From NCBI GenBank assembly GCA_022410635.1, contig JAJVDF010000262.1, positions 1,630,794 to 1,694,793 on the forward strand: a stretch of 64,000 nt of DNA, read 5' to 3'. This document shows, one piece after another, positions 45,172-57,640 of this stretch; position 1 is the stretch's first letter; each line of letters starts with the position of its first letter. Source of the DNA: Tretioscincus oriximinensis. Lineage: Eukaryota; Chordata; Lepidosauria; Squamata; Gymnophthalmidae. The translations under genes were made by a program, and so were the position numbers. The notes under the pieces were generated by a model. That model saw nothing but the letters and a program-made list of their open reading frames with translations. It ran no database searches and was not told where the DNA came from.

Positions 45172-46904
45172 CTGCAAAGAAAAGAAAATTTCAGTCAAAT
45201 CCTCTGAAAGGGAAAAGCATTTTGAATCACGAGGAACTCAGATGGCTGAAGGAGGAAGAAACTTTACGTAGGCCACAATTCTAATTAGCCATGCCCCCAT
45301 GTTCCTTTACTGTGCCTTCCACATTTGGCGCTTTCTGACTAGATCTGATCTCCACGACTGCCTAGTGTATAGGTTTTCCATACTATAATGCTCTACATAA
45401 ACAGAGCTATCTCTGTTGCCACAGGGCTTCAGGCAAAGAGAAAGCTCCTGTTTGCTTTTATTAATGTTAACCTACTTCCACTCTCAAAAGGAAAACAAAC
45501 TCAGTATGACTGCTCTTGTGCCTTGTGTTGGATTTCTAAAACTCTGGGCCAGACTGTACTGGCAATATAATAATATAAGGAAGAGTAAATAATGAGGCTG
45601 GGGATTTATTGTCATGTTTTCTTGGCCTTCAACAATTGTCTTTTTCCTCTGTTTTCTCAAGGAATAATAGTGGAAGGAGTACTGCAGATAATCTATGTTC
45701 CAAAACATTTTCCTACAATCTTATCTTAGTGAACATCCTCATCTTTTGGCTCTTCTCAGTTTCCTCAAAAAGAACTCACCCTCCCTTTCTTCCTTTCTGC
45801 ACAAAGTGTTTCTCAACGCCTCCTGGAATATCTAAATGACATCACCTCTCTTGTTACCTGCCTGTGTGTGTCTATATTTTTCCTTGAAAGATTTTGGTAC
45901 AGTCCTTAACAACCTTTACCTTTGCTCCTTTCTATCAGCAAAGCCAGCATGGCCGTCTAGTCTGCAGATAATTTTGCTGTACTATATGAAATGGTTTTAT
46001 GCCACTTTTACACTGCTTCTTGCTATTTTAATTGCATTTTAGAATAGATGTAACCTCCTTGGGGAAAATGGCCTGCTATTAGTTTGTTCTGGAATCCATG
46101 TAACACAATGATGAAGCATAATAAACAACCAACAGCCAGTTTTGCTTGACTCAGGTTAATAAACAAGGACAGAGTATTTTGGAGAAAACTAAAAACTGTT
46201 AAACAATTCAATAAAAATTGGAAGATAATAATTGTATCACTGTGGTTCATTACCAAATTATCCTAAAAAGTGGTCTAAGGCACCTGCTGGCTGATGCCAT
46301 TTCAGGCTAACACAGGTCTTGCCGTGGCTTGTGGTAGCACAGAATGGCATGTGGACAGTAGACCACTTTCTGGAACAAATAAGGCCAAGTGCAAATCAGG
46401 CCTCAGTGTATAGTGGCAACAATAACTGAACAATCCAGCAGCATCTTAGCAGCAATATTTATAGACACTGCATTATGAGTGTTTCCCATGCATTCCTGTA
46501 CTGGGATCTGCTTCAGTCACGACCATGTAGACAGACTGGAGTGGTCTATGTGGTGTTCACAAAGAAGCAACATTTTTGTGGACTCCAGAAGCAACCCACC
46601 TCCAGGGCTGTTTTGAACATCCTGCAGAACTCCTCTTGGTCTGCAACTTTGGAAGGCTATTAAAATTTCATTCTTTAGCTCTACAGGTAGCCCAGGTAGT
46701 GTTCCTGTCTCCAATTGCTTGGTCAGCAGTGGTACAGAAGCTGCTAGCCTATATGCCACTGAGAATGCTGGCTTTGCACAGGTCCAGAAAACATACTTAA
46801 GGGACCTGTTGCAACACACAGGATCCTAAAGCATGTTACAGAGCCCTGGACAAATGTGGCCTAAAACAAAATTTCCCTGTGCAGTTGGGTAGTCACTGCA
46901 AATA

Positions 46905-46985
46905 AATAAGAATAGACTGCTGAACTAGATGAATCATGAATCTGACCTAGTGAGGCATGTCTTACCTTCTTATGTTCACTAAGTA
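46905..46985 (+). repeat. CR1/L3-like LINE 3'-end remnant
   Basis: GACTGCTGAACTAGATGAAT, GACCTAGTGAGGCATGTC and CCTTCTTATGTTCAC form a decayed version of the LINE 3' end at 225-338. A second remnant with GGCTGCTGAACTAGACTGAC lies near 47370. Confidence 0.45.
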
Positions 46986-47971
46986 GTAGTTAATAGTATA
47001 GCAAATTAATTTGCCATGTAAGCATCTTAAGAGATAGATACTGTAGCAAGTCAGAATACAGATCTGTCCAAAATTTACAGAGTAAATGAGTTGCTAATGA
47101 AAACTTAGAAGACTTTAATCAGGGTTTTGGACTCAGGATTCCTCAATCTCAATCTAAAATGCTATCCATTAATACTACATTTTCCTTCATTAAATCAACT
47201 GCAGATAAAAGTACTGCTAAATATTATAGTCTACGATAATTTACATGGGTTTTATCAATAGTTATTAGCTGGAGATGACTGTGTACTGCTTTAAAGCATT
47301 AAATATACTTTTGTAACTAGAGTAGTCATGTCCTACTTGTGGCCTTATGTGACCAGCCCTTATGTGAACAGGCTGCTGAACTAGACTGACCCTTTGTCTG
47401 CTTTAGTAGGGCATTTTTTATATATATTCTCATGACTTACTGATCAGAATCAAGTTGACAGCAACTAAAATTCTCTTTTTTGTAGGCCATCTACCTTCAG
47501 AATTCAATAGATTTATTAATTTTCTTGCACAAGAGGAAAAAGGAATCTTAATGTGAACTGATGTGAAGTTAGGAAGAAAATGCAATTTTGAGCACCGTTA
47601 AATCATACAGCAATTCCAGTTTGCCTGATCAGCAAGTATACCACAGGTCTTCTTTCCACATGCTTATGCAATCTTATGGAAATTTACTTGTCTAGTATAC
47701 TGGCCACAGTGCAGAATTTCCCATACATGGTTTTCAATTCAGAAGCCTTGAGCAATATAAATAGTTTCTCCGCCTTTGCCATGAGAGGAAATTGTGTCAA
47801 GATGTGCATGTATACTCAAAAGTATAAACAGCTATAATATTGCATGTATTCTTTTAAAATAATTAACTACACGTTTTAAACTAAAATGTGCTGTTGCAAA
47901 TCCCTTGGAAAATGGAAGTCAGGCAGGTTGCAAGCTAACTGACTCGTTTCAGTCCAATCGTACTGACATGA

Positions 47972-48095
47972 GCTACACTGGCCCTTATTCTGGGATGTAG
48001 TGTATTCTGGGATATAGTGTAGACTATAAACTAGATTAGCATTTGGATGGCAGGGCCCTATTCCAAAATATACTCCAGAAATATATTATAACACA
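47972..48095. repeat. MITE fragment of the AGAATAAGGC family
   Basis: GGCCCTTATTCTGGGATGTA, ATAGTGTAGACTATAAACTA and GGCAGGGCCCTATTCC mirror each other around 48028, as in the full hairpin at 62490-62672. Confidence 0.45.
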
Positions 48096-50971
48096 GAAAA
48101 GACCGAGAAGTCAAATAGTGAAATTAAACCGTTATAGCTACTTATGCTAAAATATTACCTTTTGGAAGTAGTTTTTTCGTGCATTCTCTACAGTAAAAAT
48201 TACGTATGGACTAAACTCTTTTAATAGCCAGAGAAGGTTTGAAAAAGCACACAGAACATTCTGGTCTATAAACAGAACATGAATTCCACATGAGGGTCAG
48301 GACCAGGTATGGATGACAACCAGACATTATTTTCAAAGGAAGCCCTGTCTCTGTTTTGGTGTGCACAGTGCTGAGTGACACACTCCAGAAAGACCAAATG
48401 GAAGTTAGTTTTGCAGCTGACTCCCATTTTCGAGCAGGGCACTCTAACTAAAATTTTAAGTGCTTGGAAACTATGAGTCCCGGAGTCTGAAACCCACTTG
48501 GCTATGAAAGCTTTCATGGTATCCTTGGGCTCATCAATGTCTGTCGACTTCAACTACCTCATGGGTGTAATAAATAAAGGGAAGAGATGAAGAATGGTGT
48601 TTGCCAGCTTGGGTTCTTAGAGAAAAGATGTGATAGAAATGTCACAAACAAACAATCTAAGCTCTATTTGATGGTACATAGAGCGTCTGATTCTAAATCC
48701 ATCGCTTGTTAAGCTACCTCTACTAAATCTTTATAGTATTCATTTTAGTAGATGAGTATTCAATCTTCCAAATCGTTGGTTACTATTAGTAATCATCAGA
48801 AGAAATCTGTGGATTAGGTGGAATTATGGGGCAGTGGATGGTTTAAAGCATTGTTTTCCTGATCTAACATCTACATTAGTTCATTTAGTGCCAAGTTTGG
48901 CACTAAACCAAAACGTTCAATTATTCATTTATATTCCACCTTATAGGTCTCAGGGCAAAACACAATTAAAAATGATAAAATAGAATATCACTATTCCATT
49001 CTGCTATCCTTGTATTACATAGAAGAACAGGCCATTCTTGACACTTATATTCAGCACTTCACCCTCTGTGGTGCTCAAGCTGGCTATAGGTTTTTTTAAG
49101 GTATCCCTCAGCAAAGTATTAGCCAAATGTAAGACTTTTCCACACTTATCCATAGGAAGATCAAACATGCTACATGGACCACTACCAAAGCTTTCTCTTT
49201 TGAACTCTAGCATGAATTAGAAAGACCATATCTTCCAGTAGACTTCTGTGTGCACATTAAACACAGTATACTCTTCTCCAGGTTTTGGGATATTGTGAAT
49301 AAGTGTGAGAACGAGCCTGGAACAGGCTATATAAGATCAATCAGAGGGGTTCCTGTAGAACCATTCCCCCTCTTATGCAGTTACAGATCTAGATCTCATA
49401 AGCATTCCCAGGCTTGTGGTTTCATATAGCTTTAGGTCACTATATCCATCCCAATTCATCTCTAGGATCTCATTTAGGCATTTACCACAGTACCACAGTT
49501 CATAGGGTGCTGGATTTAATTTGTAGATGCCTTAAGCTGGACATACCCGTAAAATTGCTCTTTCAAACAAAAAGCAAGACAAAAAGTGATGCATTCAGGG
49601 AACCATCTAAAAGGAAAGTTATTATCAACAGATTGGTGATTAGCCAAGTGGAGTGTTCTGCATTACAGTCTCTTCTTCTCAGGAAGGCTCTCCCCAATTT
49701 ATCTTGGCAGGAGTCAATAATTTAGGGCAATTTATGTCATGTTGCCACAATTCAATCTTTGAAAAGGAGAAAGAGCTAAAAAAAGAGTGGGATGACTCTG
49801 GGAGCTTTTGCACGTCAAGTTTAGTGTTCCACCAATGAGTTACAGATCTTCACAACTAGGCAGATACGATTTTCCAGAAAACATACCAATACAAACAGAT
49901 TAATAATACTTGCCCCATATCTTATTAAGTAGACAGTTTTTTGTCTAGAGTTTCTTCCCTCATCTTTGGTGAAGGCCTACTTTCTTACTTCCCACTTTCC
50001 ATTTATTCCATCCATTAGGGGTTAATAAAACCAAGATTTTGCTCAAAGGGAGGTGTATGTTCCTCCTTCTTTCATAATGATGTTTGGCCTCTCCAAAGCT
50101 TTTTGTTCAATGCCTCTTGGGACTGCACATGACAATGGCAATGATGGCTTACAGTGATTATTTGGCTAAAGAGCTGCAATGGAAGCCATTATGATGCCAC
50201 CAAACACATGTTCATCCTGGCACCAGTGGATGAATCTTGTAAATGTGTAATAAGCAGCAGAAGAAATGTCTGGTAACATGATCAGTTTTGCTGGTAAGTG
50301 ATAACAACTGGTTTATAACATTTAACCGTACAGGTTGTACAGAAGGAGCTACATACCCCTCAAATCTGCATTTGTTTGTCTGTTATTTAAGGAATGTAGT
50401 CCCATATGCACTGTTGAGTCTTTAAACATTATTTTCTATATGGCCAATGATGTATGCTATTGCTCCGGAACATATACGCATTTTTGTGAACTTTTAGGTG
50501 AATAGTATTCCCGGCAGATGGTTGATGTAACATTGCCACATTCAGTATAAGCTTTAAATAGTTGCGCTAAAGGAAACCACTTACATATTGTTTCCAAGGA
50601 AACTGCATGAATGTCTGTGAAGTTACCTCAAAGCAACCTGAACTTGTGGGTACCTTTATCTTTATTTACAGGGAAAGCAGAGAATGTCTTTTCTTCTGTC
50701 TCAATGCTGGTGTAAGGGAGCTGTAAGCACATTTACAAGAGTCTCTTTCCAACTTGTAAGATGGTTTGTAACAGCAATTCTATGCTCAGGACTGATCAGA
50801 GGGTTGGAGTCATATGGCTGTGCATAGCAGATACTCTGTTCTTAGTATCAGCATGAAGATTACTGATACTGCTTTAAAATGGGGAATGGGCATGGATAGG
50901 TAGAAACCCTTGCTGAGCTAACCGCTAGATTCTTTACCAAGTATATAAATTTGGTAGGGTCCTTTAAAATA

Positions 50972-51050
50972 ATAGAATCATAGAGTTAGAAGGGATATCT
51001 GAGGTCATTGGGTCCAACCCCTTGCCCAAGTAAAGCCTGTTCTGCTCGGT
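50972..51050 (+). repeat. CR1 fragment
   Basis: AGAATCATAGAGTTAGAAGG, GATATCTGAGGTCATTGGGT and CCAACCCCTTGCCC match the well-known opening of CR1 repeats, as at 18495. Confidence 0.6.
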
Positions 51051-51712
51051 GTCCTTTATACACGAGCTCAGATACACTCTTAATATATGCATGACAATGA
51101 TAGATTTTAAACCTTTCTACCTATCGGCAAATTTCTCCTGCAATTTAATCACATGAAAGAGGATTGTGGAACAGAAGATGGGGGAGGGAAGTGCACCTTC
51201 AAGTTCACATCCCTAATACAGCTGACAACAGAAAATGTGGGCAGCGCACACAGGGGAAAAAAGGTAAAAGAATATCATTCAAACTGCAGGAGTAGAAGAA
51301 AAATTGCTGGCATAACCACTAATGATCAGATATTGCTTTTTTCTTTTTTAAAAAAAGCAGGTTTTTGCAGAAGTGTGCTTGTCTAAAATGAAAGGACTAA
51401 AAAGCAACAAAAGAAACACTCAAGTAATCATGGAAGATGAACTAATTAGTTTCATGTGGGCAAAATATGCTTCTTGCTAGTTGCACTCTTAGGGTGCTCT
51501 TCCTTTAGGACCATGAATTGATTCCACACAAACAAAACGTGGTAAAAAGTCACTTTTACACAAGAAAAAAAATCTGTGAGTGAATCTAGGTCACAAATAA
51601 TTAATGGGCTTGATTGAGAGAACCGTAATATGCTACTGAGACAAAATATGGGATATAGCATAATAATATCAATATTTACTGAATGCATAATTTCCTTCAT
51701 TAAAGCTGCAGT

Positions 51713-51841
51713 CACACACCAGCTTCAGTCCTGAAGAATTTGACTAAAACCCAGGAAAAAACACACAGTAGTTTTGGTTTTTGGTCCAGTTCTTCAGAAT
51801 TTAAAAGAAGATAGTTTAAAAGCATGTGTGTGGCTGTGGCC
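51713..51841. mobile_element. Palindromic MITE, copy 3
   Basis: CACACACCAGCTTCAGTCCT and GAAGAATTTGACTAAAACCC on the left face GGTCCAGTTCTTCAGAATTT and AGTTTAAAAGCATGTGTGTG on the right. Same family as 31008-31126. Confidence 0.6.
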
Positions 51842-52130
51842 AAACATAAATTGAAGGAAAAAAACTAATCTGAAACCAGCCTTCGCATCTTGAAATGCTT
51901 GATGCATGGAGCATACATTTTTGTAATGATGGTTATATATTATTAAAATATGTCCTATGGGAAATAGGCAAAAAGAGTTGAAAGTAAACAAAGGAAAAAA
52001 GATACTGGAGATTCCAAGCCTAAAAATGTTCTGATCATTTGAAACAATTGAATTGCAGGAAAAAAGAAAACAAAAGTTGAGTTTGCTTAAATTTGATCTG
52101 TTACACTTGTAACCACTGTGGCTAGTCGTC

Positions 52131-52245
52131 CGTGTACTTTTAATCCATCTTCAGTCCTGAACCAAGAGAAAAAAACATTTTTCCTCCTCTTTAATCCAGT
52201 GCTTCAGCACTGAAAATGGATTATAGGTGCATGACTGACTGTAGG
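52131..52245. mobile_element. Palindromic MITE, copy 4
   Basis: GTGTACTTTTAATCCATCTT and CAGTCCTGAACC face CCAGTGCTTCAGCACTGAAA and ATGGATTATAGGTGCATG. Only about 290 bp from copy 3. Confidence 0.6.
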
Positions 52246-52361
52246 GCTTTAACTGTGCTTCTTGGTAACAAACAATATTTAAAATCTGATATGACAATAT
52301 TGTCCTGGGATACATTGATTAGTATTTATTTCTGATTTTTAGTTAATAACATAGCAAAGAT

Positions 52362-52863
52362 CAGTGCTTTTTTTCCAGCACAAAAGGTACCGGAACTAAC
52401 ACCGGCGGGGGGGGAGCGGGGGGGGGGGGCGGGGGGGCTGGCGGGGGGGCTGGCGGGGGGCGGGGCCACACACCCCTCGCCAGCGGCCAACGCAGCAGTA
52501 CCGGCACCTTTTATTTAGGCGGGGGGAGCCCCCCCGCCGCTGCCACTGCCGCCGCCCCCCCGCTAACTCCGCCCCCCGCCTAAATAAAAGGTGCTGGTAC
52601 TGCTGCGTTGGCCGCCGGCAAGGGGGGCGTGGCCCTGCCGCCGCCGCCGCCTAAATAAAAGGTGCCGCCTAAATAAAATAACGCCACGACCACCTCGCCG
52701 GCGGCTAACGAAGCAGAAACCGCCCCTTTTATTTAGGGGGGGGCGGGGGGGGGGCGGGGGAGCGGAGACGGCCGCCGCCGCCGCTCATTCCCGCCCCCCC
52801 CCCGTCCCCCCTCCGCCTAAATAAAAGGTGCCGGAACTGCGTTCTGTCACAAAAAAAGCCCTG
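52362..52863. mobile_element. GC-rich hAT-type non-autonomous element
   Basis: The left end CAGTGCTTTTTTTCCAGCAC and the reverse complement of the right end (CAGGGCTTTTTTTGTGACAG) are TIRs, with AAAGGT(A/G)CCGGAACT just inside. The flanks GCAAAGAT (52354-52361) and GTAAAGAT (52864-52871) form an 8-bp target duplication with one mismatch, as for hAT elements. The interior is extremely G/C-rich. It has inverted and repeated blocks such as CCTAAATAAAAGGTGC and GCCAACGCAGCAGTACCGGC, plus (CCG)n. No transposase. Confidence 0.75.
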
Positions 52864-52937
52864 GTAAAGATAATTATGAATATGTAACCCATTAATTAAT
52901 TAATTAGTTAATTAATGGAGGGAAGGCACAGTGTAGT

Positions 52938-53250
52938 GACGGGAGCTCCCAGAAGCCAGATATCAGGCAGGGAGCCCAAAAATCTGGTGCACACAAAGAG
53001 CATGCACTGAATTTTTATGATGTCACTTCCTGGGCATGACAGGAAGTGACATCACTCTGGGCACTATTTCCCAGAAGCAAATACCGGAAATGACATAAAA
53101 ATGATGTTACTTCCAGTAAAATGGCAGTGCCCAGGGTGAGAAGGGTGAGGGCAATTTTCTCGTATATCACTGCACATGATCTCAGATCTTGTGCGATGGT
53201 ACACTTATCTTGCAGACTACACAAGATTCTCATGGAGTTCCCAACTCTGC
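52938..53250. repeat. Dispersed repeat, copy 2 (cf. 31495-31765)
   Basis: GGGAGCTCCCAGAAGCCAGA, TATCAGGCAGGGAGCCCAAA and AATCTGGTGCAC, then repeated GGAAGTGACATCAC, AAATACCGGAAATGACAT and TGGAGTTCCCAACTC. Same segment order as copy 1, with an additional CTTCCTGGGCATGACAGGAA palindrome. Confidence 0.55.
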
Positions 53251-55014
53251 GTGGTGTTGCAAGAGAAGTGAAAAGTAACTCTGCTCTAAAGGCTACCTAA
53301 TTTTGTAGCATTTTATCTTGCAAAGTGCTAGTTGTGATGCAAAATGAAAAGCTATAATTAAAAAGAGCAGGATGTTCGAGTACACCTGTTTGCAGCAGTG
53401 TTTAAAACATGAACAGGCCTAAAATCTGGGATTCTCTGAGAACTACATTGGGAATGTCACAAATACCTGTGGCTATTCCAATATATCTCTAGGATAAAAG
53501 GAGAACAGTTCTGTGGTATTGCTATTCTGGGTAAATAAACATGCGATCTGGATTTTCCCATAATACTGGCAGGGCTTTGCTTGTCTTGAATGCTTGCTTT
53601 TAGCATGGATCTTGGAGAAAATGGCCACTGTCTACTTCAGAATATTTTATATAATTGAAAGATTCAAAAGTACACATCTTGCCTTTGCAGGAACTAGTGT
53701 CCAGACAGATAGAGGCAAGTACTTCCCTGGTGATATTGGTTGGAAGAGGTGACGAGAGACAATGAGCTCAAAACAAGATTTCACATTTTCTACTCATTGT
53801 CCGGAAGAAATGTTAGTTTCTATTTAATTTACGATAATTATTAAATTTGCAGCCATGTTTGCATTTGATGGGGAACTCGTTTTCTGTATGTTTGTGCCCT
53901 CTTTTTGGAAATGTACAAATAGTTATTTTTAATAAATGTTGAATTTGCTAAAAGTATGAAAAAGGCCACTTCTAATGACTTTTTTCTTCTGGGAAAAATG
54001 GCAGCATAATCTTTAGTCTTCCCGCATCTGGCGTCTTTTCACTTCATTTTAAAATCCAAGATTTTAAACTTGTGATGATAACAGTATTGCAAAAAAGCAG
54101 CTTCTGTGAGTTTCACAGTCAAAATTTGACTTCCCATACTCAGTTTTGTAAGCATTCAAAACTGTCAGTAAAAAGCCATTATGCTGTATCTGCAAGAGAG
54201 GTTTGTGGGATTTCATCATAAAATACCCAGAAACATAGCCCTAAAATTTCATCAGTCTACCTTTCACAACATCCTCCAAGATGACTGGAATATGAATGAA
54301 ATTATACAAATCAGCTGCTTATCTAAAAGCATTTAAGGCACAGGACAGATCTACACTGTTCAATTTACATTTGAGGTTTAATTTCCATAAGTGGAATGTT
54401 AAAATTTCAATATTGGTCATTACAATGACTGTCAGAAACAGGCAGAATAAACATGGGCAGTAAACCAGCTGTAAGCCAACAATATCTGAAGAACCATTCA
54501 AACTGTTATTTACAATTAAGCCTGAACATACCAGATAACTGCTTAACTGGAAGGAGGAAATAAAGTTTGATTTAGTGTTTAAAGATAAAAGATATTATCA
54601 GCGGTATGGAAGACAAAACTTAGTATGAGTCAAATGGCAACATTTTTTAGGATATATGAAGATCGGGGACTGGATCAGTCTGGATTAACACATGTAAAGA
54701 GTTTATTTCCTGTGTTATATAAAAGAATATAATGAAATAGACTCAGGATCTGGGAGGTGAATAGTGGTGGGTGGGTAAGGTATGTACATTGGCATGTGTA
54801 AGTATGTTTCGTTGGTTCATTACATGCATATATGGAGTTTTTTAAAAAGGGTTTTAAAAAACAGAAAAAAATGGGAGGAAGAAAATGAAATTGGCTGTAT
54901 TTTCTTTACAAAGACATTGTAATCTGGAACACTAAAAGGTGGCTTCCGTATCGCAGGACTTAGATGCAGGTTTTATTTGTAAATAAATAAACCAAGTTGG
55001 TGTCTGCCAACATG

Positions 55015-55205
55015 GTGTGGTGGCTAGAGTATCACAGAACCTACAAGTTCAAATTGCAACTACTGAAGTTCACTGGGTGACCTTGGGCTACTCTCCGCCT
55101 CTCAGCTAAAATTAGCTCATAGGTCTGTTGGGAAAATAAAATCGAGAGCAGGATAATAATGTTCGCTATGTGAGAATGTTTTGGAAGAAAGATGGGATAA
55201 AAAAA
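55015..55205 (+). repeat. tRNA-headed squamate SINE
   Basis: CAACATGGTGTGGTGGCTAG with AAGTTCAAATTGC (B-box remnant), GTTCACTGGGTGACCTTGGG, CTCATAGGTCTGTTGGGAAA and GGAAGAAAGATGGGATAAAA follow the widespread squamate SINE consensus from head to tail. Confidence 0.7.
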
Positions 55206-56725
55206 TCAAGGGGAAAAAACACACAGATAAGCATAATCTTTTAAAGCAATGTATAATAATCATTGCACTTTCCTACACACTTCTAACAGGGAGAGTTGTT
55301 TGTAAATTGTTCAGCAGAAATCCACAAGTGATCTTAAAAGGTGGGAAATTGATCTGAAGTTAAAAAAAACCTTGTAGAATATCAAGTACCCATTTCTAGT
55401 AAAACAAACAGGTTGGGATGATGAAATATTCTGATTATGCATGTGACCCATTTCTGAAGCAATGTGTCTCAGCTGTGTACACATCCTCCCGCCCGACACA
55501 GCTGCCATATATAAGAAAGTGAAGCAGCTCAGACTAAATGCTAGTAAGCTAAGGAAAGCCATCTGGTCACAGAAAAAAGGATTATTCTCAGGGGAGAAAC
55601 GCTTTCAAATTACTTCTTTCCCCAGTATTGGTGAGGACGTGTCTGATATAACCAAGCTGCTTCATATAGCCCTTGTCCGGCTCGATAATCTCAGCTTCTT
55701 GCTTCAGGGTAGACTAGTCATTTCTCAGCTGTGCGCACCACAGGGGGGGGAATGCCAAATTCAAAAGAAGCTGATAGACAGGCATTTTGGGCTTCATTTT
55801 GAATTCTTTCGGTCTAAATGACACACAAGGAGTGGTCAAAACATTTCTGAAGAATTGAAAAATCATTTACTGTTATCTTGAAGCCTCTTTTAAAGTAACT
55901 TGCAGGGGAAATGTTTAGAAGTAGCTTAAAACATCATGTGTTTGTAGGAAATCCATGCCCATAGGATGACCCTTTGATCCAAATGGAATTAATTTTGCTT
56001 TCTCTAATTCAAACACCGCCCAGGAACACACAGACATACCAGTTGTCTGGGAGAAGAATGGGGAAAGGCAGCACAATTGCCTGTTGGTTTCTCTTGAACA
56101 CAGCAAATATAGAAAGATGGAAATGACAAAACATCACTTCTTCTCTGTTTGTTTCTCCCCAACAACCTTACATTCACGCTCAACCAAACAAATGTGACTA
56201 GTGGTGCTGTGAGAAGTAATGTAACTGACTCAATTATATGTCAGCAAGTTTGTTTATTCATCACATTGAATAATTCTGCGATAAAAGAAGGTAATAGAAC
56301 GATTCTATTTTGGTAAGATCTATATATGTATGTTTATAACATCAAACTCATAATAAATATATATATATTAATAAAAAAGATAAAAGAAGGTAGAGGCAGC
56401 ATAATATAATGGTAACAGCAAGGTGCTCAGACAGGTCCCCAAATGTTCTCTGATCATTATTTCTGATGATTCTATTGGAATTTGGAAATATGTGGAGGTC
56501 GTCATCCGAGCACCTATTGTTAAGACTATGGCTCAAGAGCCAAGTCACACATGTGCTTCTAAATTGTTTTCAGTCCTAATAAATGACTAAGGTCCTTTTT
56601 GCACAATACCTTATTTTGGAGTACCTTTCAGAATAGGGCTCAGCATTAATTGGAATGTTTAAGATAAGTTTAATGATTAGTCCATTGACCATATCATATT
56701 AAAAAATAGAATAAAATACATAATT

Positions 56726-56935
56726 GGAATGTGTGACGAGGTTGTTTGGGTCCCTGGATTCTGTTCTCCCTCAGCAATGGAATCTAACAAGGTAACCTAC
56801 AGCCCGCCACTATTTCTCACCCTTATTTCACAGGTAATTGTGAAGATGAAACAGAAAAAAACTATTCTATATGAGCTTCCTTTAAGAAAAGTACAAATTA
56901 ATGAAAAAGTCAGCTCAATGTAAGATTTATAGTGC
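56726..56935 (+). repeat. Diverged squamate SINE
   Basis: GGTTGTTTGGGTCCCTGGAT, GGTAACCTACAGCCCGCCAC and TTATTTCACAGGTAATTGTG suggest a decayed SINE of the 55015 type. A further scrap of this kind may be at 60090-60260. Confidence 0.35.
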
Positions 56936-57394
56936 AAGATAGCCAATGAATCTGGACCAGCCAAAAGTAAATAGAGGCTGACTGATAATCCTTTGCTACT
57001 TCAATTGAATTATTTGGAATCAGGGTGCACCCATATGGCTTGCATTATTGTTTTATGTAACAATATAATGAACAATATAAAGTCACTGCTGGCTATCCAC
57101 AAGCATGAAGAATTCACCTACATTTTCCAAAAAACCCTGCCATAAATCCTAGCTTGAGATCAGCTGATCTGTATTCCTTCTGTCATTGGCTGCTAGCTTC
57201 CTCCCTTGCCAGGAAAGAGAATTTAAGGAGGAAAAGTTACCAAAAAAAGTGCATTTGAACCTCTTAACCTCTGTACTATTTGGAGAACTCAGCAGGTATC
57301 TGAAGCTCTCAGAGGTAATGCCCAAATAGTGTTGTCATAGCACAAAAACCATAAGAAGTACCTGCTAAATTGGGCCCAGCCCACACAATCGCAC

Positions 57395-57640
57395 CTGGGT
57401 AGTCTCAAGCAGAAAAAGGCATTTCAAGAATTCTGCCTTTGCCCCATCCCAGAGGTCCATCCTAATAATTTGATATACTTGGCTCCATGAATTTGTCTAA
57501 TCCTATTTTAAAGCTATCCAGGCTGCTAGGTACCATCCCCTCTTCCAGAAGTAAATTTCATATACCATACATTCCCTTGCCTATCTTAACTCCATAGTTG
57601 AATTAATGTTTATCTTGAATTATACCAATTAACCAATGTC
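57395..57640 (-). repeat. CR1/L3-like LINE fragment, antisense
   Basis: TTGGCTCCATGAATTTGTCT, AATCCTATTTTAAAGCTATC and CAGGCTGCTAGGTACCATCC, with CCAGAAGTAAATTTCATA, parallel the copies at 41090 and 59500. Confidence 0.6.

Noticed and set aside
52591..52824. Arg/Pro-rich open frame
   Set aside because: Produced by the (CCG)n-rich core of the hAT-type element; low-complexity only.
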